This document shows positions 44,520 through 55,200 of a stretch of DNA of 64,000 nt, piece after piece (the first letter of the stretch is position 1; every line of letters begins with the position of its first letter). Both the position numbers and the translations under genes were made by a program. Source of the DNA: Tenuifilaceae bacterium CYCD (lineage in GTDB: Bacteria; Bacteroidota; Bacteroidia; Bacteroidales; Tenuifilaceae); assembly GCA_036322835.1 (NCBI GenBank), contig AP027304.1, positions 1,054,001 through 1,118,000 on the forward strand. Direction: 5' to 3'. The notes beneath the pieces were generated by a model. The model was not told the DNA's origin. It saw only the letters and a list, made by a program, of their open reading frames with translations, and did no database searches.

Positions 44520-46178
44520 ATGGTTGAGTATAACTATGTAAAAGAATTTGTGGAGAAGAGCATTAAGGATCACTGGTCGTTACCCGCTCTTTCGGATTAT
44601 CAGGGAGAAACCCACACATACGGGGATGTTGCAAAGCAAATTCACAGGATACATCGATTACTGGAAGTTTGGGGCGTTAAACAGGACGATAAGGTTGCCC
44701 TTATTGGGCGTAATAACTCCAACTGGGGAATAGTTTACCTGGCTGCAATTTCGTACGGTGCTGTAATTGTACCAATCCTTCCGGATTTCTCGCCTACCGA
44801 TGTTCACAACATTGTGAACCACTCCGATTCGGTGGTTCTTTTTGCCGGCGAAATGATTTGGCCCAACCTTAACGAAGCGGCTATGCCAAACCTAAGAGCG
44901 ATAATCTCTGTCAAAGATTTTAACATCCTGGTAAACCGCGACATTCAAGCTAACGACAATTATAATCGGCAAAAAGCAACCATCGAGGACGAAATTTCAA
45001 GGTTGGATATCTCCCAGGTTAACTACGCCGAAATACCCAATAGTAAACTTGGCGTTATAAGTTACACCTCTGGAACCACCGGATTCTCGAAAGGAGTAAT
45101 GCTATCACTTAATAGTCTGGCCGCAAATGTGGACTATGGACGAAAAAATATTGGCATAGTGGCCGGAGATAATATTGTATCGTTCCTTCCGTTAGCCCAT
45201 GCCTTTGGGTGCGCTTTTGAGTTTCTAATGCCTTTTGCAAAGGGTTGCCACATTACTTTCCTCACAAAAATTCCTTCGCCAAATATCATTCTGAAAGCGT
45301 TTGGAGAACTGAAACCCCGGTTGATTCTTTCGGTTCCCCTTATCATCGAAAAAATCTACAAGAAGCAGCTATTGCCCAAAATAAGTACCCCCGCGATGAA
45401 GATTCTCATGAATATTCCATTGCTCAATTTGTTTATATTCAAAAAAATCAATAAAACCCTATCCAACGTTTTTGGTGGTAATTTCCTTGAAATTGTGATT
45501 GGCGGAGCTGCGCTAAATCCCGATGTGGAAAATTTCCTTCATAAAATAAAATTCCGCTATACCGTGGGTTACGGAATGACAGAGTGCGGACCGCTTATTT
45601 CGTATTCGGGATGGAAAACAAATCCCAAAGGATCGTGCGGACTAGCCATAAACTACGTTGAAATAAAAATTGATTCCTCCGATCCTAGCAATGAGGCTGG
45701 CGAAATTCTTATCCGTGGCGAGAATGTTATGGATGGCTACTACAAAAACCCCGAAGCAACATCCAAAGCGCTGGTTGATGGATGGTTGCGAAGCGGCGAT
45801 TTGGGAATAATCGATAAAAAAGGATTTGTACACATCAGGGGACGCAGCAAAAGCATGATTCTTGGTCCAAGTGGGCAGAATATTTACCCCGAGGAAATTG
45901 AGGCACGCCTCAACAACCTACCCTACATTCAGGAATCGCTTATTGTGGAGCAAAAAGGGAAACTGGTTGGCCTTGTTTACCCCGATTACGAATCGATGCA
46001 GCAGGAGGGACTCAAGGATAATGACATTGAACCCGTTCTGGAGCAGCACAGGGTGGAACTGAATAAGCATTTACCCCAATATAGCCAGGTTGTAAAACTT
46101 CAAATCTTCAATCAGGAGTTTGAGAAAACACCCAAGAAAAGCATAAAGAGGTTTTTGTATCAGTTTTCGGATAATTAG
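44520..46178 (+). CDS. AMP-binding long-chain acyl-CoA ligase
   Basis: A 552-residue adenylate-forming enzyme. The ATP loop is SYTSGTTGFSKG (about 180-191), the adenine motif GYGMTECGP (about 354-362), and the hinge region GWLRSGDLG (about 421-429), followed by GRSKSMILGPSGQNIYPEE with the catalytic-loop lysine near the C-terminus in PKKSIKRF. It probably activates a fatty or aromatic acid with CoA; the acid is unknown. The ATG at 44520 is used; a TTG three codons before is possible. The gene ends 18 bases before a strong bidirectional hairpin. Confidence 0.9.
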   Translation: MVEYNYVKEFVEKSIKDHWSLPALSDYQGETHTYGDVAKQIHRIHRLLEVWGVKQDDKVALIGRNNSNWGIVYLAAISYGAVIVPILPDFSPTDVHNIVNHSDSVVLFAGEMIWPNLNEAAMPNLRAIISVKDFNILVNRDIQANDNYNRQKATIEDEISRLDISQVNYAEIPNSKLGVISYTSGTTGFSKGVMLSLNSLAANVDYGRKNIGIVAGDNIVSFLPLAHAFGCAFEFLMPFAKGCHITFLTKIPSPNIILKAFGELKPRLILSVPLIIEKIYKKQLLPKISTPAMKILMNIPLLNLFIFKKINKTLSNVFGGNFLEIVIGGAALNPDVENFLHKIKFRYTVGYGMTECGPLISYSGWKTNPKGSCGLAINYVEIKIDSSDPSNEAGEILIRGENVMDGYYKNPEATSKALVDGWLRSGDLGIIDKKGFVHIRGRSKSMILGPSGQNIYPEEIEARLNNLPYIQESLIVEQKGKLVGLVYPDYESMQQEGLKDNDIEPVLEQHRVELNKHLPQYSQVVKLQIFNQEFEKTPKKSIKRFLYQFSDN

Positions 46179-46195
46179 GCATTTATTATAAAGAA

Positions 46196-46220
46196 GAAAC
46201 AGGGCTTTTAGCCCTGTTTC
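46196..46220. terminator. Bidirectional terminator between the acyl-CoA ligase and the giant surface gene
   Basis: GAAACAGGGC (46196-46205) and GCCCTGTTTC (46211-46220) form a perfect 10-bp stem with a TTTTA loop. It lies 18 bases after the plus-strand stop and 5 bases after the minus-strand stop, so it can end both transcripts. Confidence 0.88.
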
Positions 46221-46224
46221 TCAC

Positions 46225-49200
46225 TTATAGTCCAAAGTTATTGGGAACGTGATATTGCGACCCAGTTTCGGGTGTTCGGTGGATGGTTACATCCCAAACT
46301 ACATCTGTAGAGCATCCTCCGTTGGTTACTGTTACTGTTACCTTTTTCACTACACTAGTTGCACCGGCTAGGGCTCCAAAAAATATTCCGGAGTTTGGCA
46401 GCCAACTTATATTTACAGAATTGCCTGTTCCTGTAACAGTTCCTAGACCATCTTCAACCACCCAGCTGTAGCCACTGTATCCAGAGGTTACTTCGAATGG
46501 ATCGGTATAGCTTGCACAGGCAGATGTATTACCCTGAATAATTGCTACAACAGGGTTTTGAAGGAATGAGATGGTAACCTCATCGGTTGAGGCTACGCAA
46601 GGGGAGTTTCTTACCGTCCAACGCAAGGTGTAAGTTTCGCCAGCAACACCGCTAAACAAACTTGATGGGGTGTTGGGTGAGGTAATAAAACCACCCAAAC
46701 CCGAAACAATACTCCAAGTTCCAGTTCCCGAGGTAGGTGCCACTGCATTAAGGTTGGTGGCCGTTTTTCCACACATGCTTGCATCTGTTTGATCAAGTCC
46801 TGCATCGGCAGTGGAGGGGTTATCCCTAACGGTTATGGTGCTTGCATCGGCTTCTCCTACTCCTAAATCATTGTTGTATTTGAATTCCGTGATTTGGTAA
46901 ACACCCGCGGTAGCTGTTGGAATAGTGGTTGTGGTTGCGGTAATACCGGTTATACTATAGGTGGTTACTCCATCGGTATATTTAATGGAATAGTTTAGTG
47001 GGGCTCCACCCAAAAATTCAATGGGGATATCGGTGCCAATACAAACCGCAGTATTTATGGCAAAGCGCGCTCTATAATTTAGTGGGCCTACACAAGCTAA
47101 GGTATAATCATGAGTACCAAGGGTCAAACGACTTGAGGTGGATACTGTTCCATCCGTATTATTACCTGTTCCGGTTGAAGCGGTTTCCTCCCACTTGCTG
47201 GTTCCTGTATTAAGCTGGGCAACCCTTATTCCGGCTGCTCCGAGTGTTGTAACTGGCGGTTTAATATCGCTCAAGTTATCCCAACGGAGTGTAACGTTTG
47301 CCATTGTGCCTGCTCCAGGCCCACTCACGGTCCAGTACTCGAATGCGCTTGCCAGAGTTAGGGGCGAAGTTATTGGCGGCGAGGCCATTCCCGAGTGACC
47401 TGTGCTAAAGTATTCTGCAGTCCAAATGCCTGCATCGGCGGACGATAGACTTACAAAGCCATAACGTGTATCATCGCCAGTAGGGAAATTAAAACTACCT
47501 CCGCTTAACATATTCTTTTTTAGTGGGCCATCAACAAAGTTCGTGCTTCCTGCACCGGTAACAATGGTTTCGGAAGAGTTGTTTAATGTAAGCGTATTTG
47601 TAGCGTCGGTGTAAATAATTCCATTGGTAAATGATAGCGTTTGGTCAATTTCAGCAGGTTTTAGCAGCGTTAAACCTGCTGAATTGTTCATTACAAAATG
47701 ATTAAATGCATTGGAACCTGTGAATGAGCCTGTGCCTGAAATGGTTTGGGCGGCTGTTCCTCCTATAACAAAAACAGCGTTAATTCCGGTTCCGGCATCA
47801 AAACTACCAGCATTGAATGTGATATTCTTTTGGACTTCAACTCTTTGGTTGTGTTCATTTTTCAATAACAACGTATTGTCTGTTCCATCAATTACAAGCG
47901 CTCCAACCATTGTTAGGTCTATATTCGGGAAACGACGCTGGCCTATACCAGAAACTTTAAGATTATTTATTTGCGGAAAATTGCTTAAAATATCATAATT
48001 CGTAGCGCCTCCAAAATGGAAAGTACCGGTATTTGGAAGAATAAAATCGTCGTAAACGGCTGCGGGCAAGTCACCGCTTTCAATGTAAAGTTCACCTATT
48101 CCATCAACCACACCAAGCCTTTGTCCAAAAGAGAGACCGGCATCAAGTATTCCATTGATTGTGGTTCTGTAATTCGACAAATAATTCTGATTCATAACGA
48201 TTCTATGCGGTGTATCAATAATAGCAATAGCACCCCTTGGTCCTCCGGTAGGAATATTAACACCAGCAGCACCTGTAGCATGTGTAACAGTATTATAAAC
48301 AGCCCAGTTCATTATATCCGTCCAGTTCCCTGTTGCCATCGATATGTAAGCAGGGATAATATCAGGGATTGCTCCACCGCAAGTCGCTTGAACTCCTGCG
48401 GTATAATCACCGTTAATACTTGTGGCATCGGCATTGATAAAACTATATAGCAAAAGATTATTTGCCTCATCAAAATCATCATAGGAATATTTGTTCCAGA
48501 AAGTTGTTCCAAGAATTAGTTTTGCTGTAATGTAATCGGCTAATGTATAAGGGGCAACCACTCCAGCGTCGGCGGAGTAGTATTTCATGGAAACATCGGC
48601 GTTAAATCCACTCAAACCATCCTTAGCATCTAGAGTCCAGTGGTATTTAAGTACATTGGATTGATCAACAATATTATCGGTGCATGTTTCTGTATCTTCA
48701 ATTATTGTTGGGTGTATTTCGTTTGCCGCTTTCACCCGAATACTTCCGGCACCTGTTGATGCTATATTCATAATAACCGGAGTGTATTTACTCTGGGAAC
48801 CGATTGGGAACGTTAATATGCCCGAATACGAACTGAGAAAATATTTTTTTATTCCGTTATCAGTAAATGATAAGTTAGGTTGAACCATGTTGTTTTCCGA
48901 GAAAGGATTTCCAGGTATGAAAACAGCATTCTCCTTCATAACGAGTAAGTTTTTGCCGATATCGAAAACACCGGCAATCAAGTTTACTGCATCATCAACA
49001 AAAATGGATGCAGAGGTGGTATTAACCAAAACACCATTAGGATTATTTATTGAAATTTTACCCCAAGTACCGGTTGATTCTAACACTTGCTGCTGTGTTC
49101 CCAGCATTGATATTCCATTTCCAGCATTGCCCCAGTCGTGAATACCATTGTTGAAAAGATTTCCATACACCATAATTTCGTTTCCTCTATCGGCGAGAGT

Positions 49201-52200
49201 TCCGTTGAGTAGATGAAATTCGTTTAATACAGTTATATTACTGTTAATATTTACTGTATTGTTTGCGGTCTTCTTGAAATCGTAAAAGGTTGTTGCACCG
49301 GTGATCTCTTGGGTTGAATTACCGCTGAAAGATGTAATGTTTCCGGCCGGCGTGTATGTTCCATTGTTGGTCCAATTTCCCTTTACAGTAATATTCCAAC
49401 CATCAGAATTGAGTTCGGTATTTGCTGCAATAGAAACATTCTCGTTAAAGGTAATATCCTGATACCAAACTTTAACCTTCACTTTGGGGCTTAACGCACT
49501 TGCCTCATTTGTCGAAATATTCTGTAAAGGAATATTTGAATACAAACCAATTGTTTGTGATGCGTTGGTATTGGCATTTCCAAATTGAATTTCGGAACCT
49601 AAACCAAGCGAGTAGTTTTCGGGTGCAAGATATACAGCAGGAAATGTTGCCGCTGTTTGGGCATTGGCGATAGTTATTTTTGCTCCGGCGGCTTGTGTAA
49701 AGCTACTTCCAGCATTTAATATTTCTAATACTCCTCGGTTATTTTGTGGTGCTGAAAACTGACTTAAAATGACAGTACCTCCGGTTTGGGTAAATTTAAG
49801 GATGCCTTCCTCTGTAGTTGTTTGCCGTCTTATTTGTGAACCAACAGTTAATGAACCTGATGTTATATTTATTGTAGAATTTCCATCAGAAGTGTACTCA
49901 ATAAAGTTATTCCCGCCACTCATATCTAGGGTTCCACCAGTAATCTCTAACAAACCGTTAAGAAAAATTCCGCTATTACCTGTTGCATTGGCCCTTCCTT
50001 GTCGGATTTCCACGGCGGCAGTAGCAGGTATAACAAAATTGTCATTCCCTGTTGTTAAATTAAGATTAAGTAATGGATTGTTCAAGATAAGTTTCCCGTT
50101 TATCAAAGTAATTGCCTTGGAAACGCCTACTCCACTGGTTGGCCCGTTAATAGTACAATTGCTGTTTAGTGTAAAGGAGTTTGTTTGATCAGTGCCTTTG
50201 TCCAACGTTAAATTATAAAAGTTTCCGGTGGTTCCACTACTTACAGTATAACTATGATTACCTGAACCTTTAAGTGTTAAATTAATATAATCCTGTCCTG
50301 CCACAGTATAAAGCTGGAATCCACCACCTGTTGTATTATTTTGTAAAAGATTTCCATGAACAATAAGGTTGCTGGGTATACCGGCAGCATTGGGAGTCCG
50401 TACTCTTAAAATGGCATTACTGTTAACCAACTCTACATCACCAAATACTTCAACGGTTCGGGATGCATTATTTGGGAAAGCAATTTCGCCATCTCCGCCG
50501 CTATCATTTCCGGAAGCAGTACTTCTGAAAACACGAAGGTTTTTTCCCACAGAAATATTTCCGGTGGCACCAGAACTCAGCACCAGATTAACATCGCCTA
50601 ATAACTCAAAATTTTGTCTTACATTCAAATCTGTTGAGATAGTAAAATCCCGGTCTATGCTACCCCATCCATTTCCGGCAATTAGTAAATTAGGAACTTC
50701 GGCCGGAATATTATTATAAACAAAAGCATTTGAGGTGCTTTCATATACAAAATAAGATGAATCGTTACTTACAAAATCTCCAATATCAATCCCAGCAAAG
50801 CTTGGGTCAGCCTGATTACCATCCGATCGTATCCAGAACATACCCTCTCCACTTATCGTACCAGTGTTAATCCCTCCATTATCACTGTTGATACAAAGAG
50901 TTGGTCTGAACTGAAAATTCCGTGAATAATAGCGGGAAGTTGGATTGCCGCTGGCATCAAGCATCTGATTAAATATAAGAGAAGCACATTGCACTGTATA
51001 ATCATCAGCCGTTATTCCGTGAGGAGCTCCATCAGCTAAATCGCCAGTTCCGGTCCCATCACCCCAGGGAATCCATCCAATCACAGCAATATCTCCTGCA
51101 ACAGGCCATGTTCCTGCTACAGGTTGATTTCTATCATGATATTCATAAGGATCTACCTGGCCGTTTAAATCCAAATCGGTTGGGGCAAAAGTCCAGTTAT
51201 TGCCATTGTTCCATTTTATGGTATATCCGTCTCCCCTGGTTCTTGTGTAGAAAACCCTTGGACTTCCGGTAAACCTGCCAGCAACACCTGCGGTAAAGTT
51301 TCCTCCAACAAGTGTAGCGGTTGGGGGAACATCAGTTCCTGTATTATTAAAGCGAATCCATTTATTTGTACTGTAAGTATAATTATTAAATGTACGAGTA
51401 AAATCGACATCGTCAAGGGCTTCATAAAAACGGTCGAATTTGAATCCGTTTGCATTCGCATCAATACCGTCTTCAACCCAACCGGTATAAAAATTTAAAC
51501 CTGCAAAAGTTCCTGTTGGAATATCTCTATCATCTGCTAACATATACATACTGCTGAAAGCAGGGTTTGTTGTGAAACCCGAGCAACTGATTCTCCAGTA
51601 ATAATCCAATACGTTTCCTCCGGTTAAATTTGTTGTTTGTAAAACTGCATCAACAGGACGAATAGTAATATATCCTGAACTTGGGGCTGAGCTGATTGTG
51701 AGTTCAACAGGAGTAAATTTTGAATTATTTCGTAACAATTCGGTAGCATCAGTACCAACTCCAATCGGGAAATAGTATGTTTTAGCTGAATTTACCAGAA
51801 GTGATAAACCTCCATCGGAAGCATTCCCATCGGTAATAATCATATCGGCAACACTGAATTTTTGTCTTTCACCAGCTTCATTAGCGTTTCCATCACCATC
51901 GAAGTCGAAACGAGCTTCGTTTTCATGAGAAACAACAAGATCGTCTATTTTTAAATTATACTTTGATATATACATTCTGCCGTGCTTGTATTCCATACGG
52001 CCTATGTAAACATTGCTGGTAAATTGCAGAATAGTATTATCACAATTCAAGCGTAAATTACCAAAATAGGCATTGTCGGTAGTTTTTACTATACGGGTAG
52101 ATGGAACCGCTTCTTTTCTTGTTCTGACGATAGAATTTGTAGGTATTGCATCAACAGCAAGAATACCATAGTTAGTTATATCATCATACAAACGAAGACT

Positions 52201-55200
52201 ATACAAGGTTAGATCGACTCTTCCGCTCAATAATTCAAAATCATCGATAACTTTAACCAAATTGCTCCTCCAATCATTAATGTTTTTACCTCCAGTCGGA
52301 GTTTTTACAAGTGCTGTACTTCCATTATCGCCCGGGTCTTTAGAAGCAAAAAACAATGTTTTATCGGAGGGTTTATTAACAACGAATTTATAAAAAGGAT
52401 GTTCCCAATCGGCATAAGCAGCAGCTCCTTCTGGGTCAACATAGCTTGGATTTGTAAGTGCTGTAATATCTCCGATATATAATGTTGCATCTTCTGTTCC
52501 ATTAAAGGTGGTAGTATTTGTGCGGAATTGGTAAAGAGCATTATCTTCAATTGTAAAGTTTCTTCCTACCGAAAGATTGTGTATAGCATTATCAAAATCA
52601 TCCATCACATCGAGTTGCGTATTCGAGCCGAGTGTGAAATCGTTCAACACGTTAATGTTTGAATTTTGTCGAATAATTGAAACTCCTGCACCCGAAAGTC
52701 TTTTGATTACTAAATTGTAAATTGGTGCTGTTGAACTTATTTCAAAATCGTTTCCGCTTGCTGTTTCAATAGTAACAGTACCACCGGTTACACTGTAATT
52801 ACCTTCAGCAGAAGGAACATAAAATCCGTTTGTTATTGTTGTTGTTAAAGGCACGCTGGTAACAGAAATATCTCTCATTAGAATTTCACCGCCCGACATG
52901 TTAAAAACGCCTGTTGCATCATCAAACCCAAATAAGGGATAAGCACCTGAAACTTCACCTGCTTCCGTTTGATTTCCGCGAACAATCAGCTGACCGCCTG
53001 TTTGAATATAGGATGCTACTCCGGCTCCACCACCTGCTCTAAATTGGGCAACATCGGAAACACCGCCTTCAATTTTCACCTGAGCATCGGCAGCAGCCCA
53101 GAAAATGAAACCTGCACTGTTTCGAGTACTAAAAAAGCCATCCGTAATTTTATATTCCCCGTAAACCGACATGGCTTGGTTTGTAGTATTTGTTTGCACA
53201 CCGTCTGTAGCTGGAAAACCAGTAATTTGGCTAACATTACTTGCCGTTGAATAAACCGTAACATTGGCTCCCGCAATCCAAAAACGAGCGTTTTGTCCAA
53301 TGGCATAATCGCCGTTTCCACCGGCATCTTGACCTTCTGAAAGAGAAGGAATTAAAATATTTCCGGTTAATTTTAATGTACCGTTTTTAACCCAAAGGGC
53401 TTTACGTACCTGAGGATTTGCGGCTGAGAAAGGTGCTGTTTCTGAACGACCAACACTGTTTGGTCCAAAAAGTACAAAGTATGAAGTATTTGCCGAATAC
53501 AAATCTAAAATATACGATTTGTCGATTCCTTTATCAATAATCAAATTGTATAACCAGCTTGTATTATTTAAAGTCATACTATTATTTGCAGCTCCCTGCA
53601 TGGTCAGCGTAACAGCTCCGTTAGTTGCAAAACTATTATAGTCAGGGGCTGTCAGGTTGGTTAGTTTTACAATACCATTATTTGTAAAATTTCCTGATAC
53701 TTTAAATTGATGAAATATGCTGTGAAAATACGTAGGAACACTGGTTGGAATAACATAAGTTCCTATTGTATTACCTGTTCCAACTGTAATAGAACCAATA
53801 CTTTCGACTAAAACATCTTTTGCAACAGTTAAATTTAGAATTGTTGTTGCTGTGTTATCGTTAATTTGAAAAACACCCTTATTTATTGTCAAACTGCCGT
53901 TAATTGTATAATCTGCAAGTTGAGTGATAATATCGGTACTTTGAAACAATTCAACTTCGACATTAAAAAATGTTCGTGCTGTAGCAAGATTATAGGAAGT
54001 TAAACCTGATTTTGTTTGGTAAACCACCGTTCCTTCGCCCTGACCTTCGGTTACAAAATGTGTGGCATCTCCTGCAGGGAAGTTATCACCCTGGAGTAAT
54101 ATTCTGCCAGTCCCTCTTATTTTATTGAATGAATGTCCCGTGGTAGTGTTAATATCCAAACGACCGTTGACCGTAATAATATCATTAATTTTGGTATCTG
54201 AGTTAACTGTTACCGTTTTTCCATTAATAATAACCACATCGTCGAGTGTAGAAGTTGGTGATGTTGATGGTGTTAGGTGGCCAGGGTTTATGGGGAGAGC
54301 ACCTGAAGGATCGAGGGTCCATGTTTCCCAGTTATCCCAGTCGCCTGAAATAAGCGAATACCATGTATTGTCGGGTGTTTCCTCGGCAATTACTAAATAA
54401 GTTGTTCCGTTGGGATTAATTCCTGTTAAATTGTATTTGCCAGGGTCGGAAGCAACGTAACCACCTGTTTGTGTGCCTCCAATTGGATTGTAAACTCCTG
54501 TTAAACCGGTATTTGACTGTCCAATAGTTTTTGTTGGTGTTGGAGGTTTTGTATAGTAAAGCTGTATGTTATCAACCGATGTTATACTTACCGTATTCAG
54601 TGCATTCTGAATCTCCCAGTATGTATTTTCGGCATTCAATGAGCTAACAATACCAACTCCGCCGGTTCCACCGGTTGAACCAACAATGGCTTCAGCGGTA
54701 ATATAACCTGTTCCGCTTCCACCGGTAACAGTTCCAATCATTTCGAAAGAGCGATAATTTGTGCCTTCGCCAATCGGGAAGATATAATCGGATGAAGCTC
54801 CGGGAGCAATAGTTCTGCGGATTGGTCCCACAACAAAACTGTTAACTCCACCTCCAACTAAACTTGTAGTTGGAGAAGTCCCGTAAACGGTTAAAAGATT
54901 TGCTGATGATGTGTAAACATTTCCGTCGGTAAGGTTTACGGTTGTTGCTCCAAGTGGGGCGTTTAAGGTAACTCCGGTTGCAGAGGTATTATTGAAAGTT
55001 AGAGTTGGGATTGTTGCCGTAATGGAACCTGTGCCAGAAAAGGCTTGGGCGTTTAAACCTGTAAAACGAAGATGTGACCCTGCAGAAGATGCATTGAGAA
55101 CACCGTTGTTAATGAAATTGCCTTTGATATCAAGAATTCGTCCGGAGGTGATGTATTGATCGTTTAGAGTTGTGATTGTTAAATTGTTGCAATAAATATC

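Noticed and set aside
46225-46330. PETG near the C-terminus of the giant protein as a sortase signal
   Set aside because: There is no following hydrophobic segment and basic tail, and sortase anchoring is not expected in this type of cell envelope.
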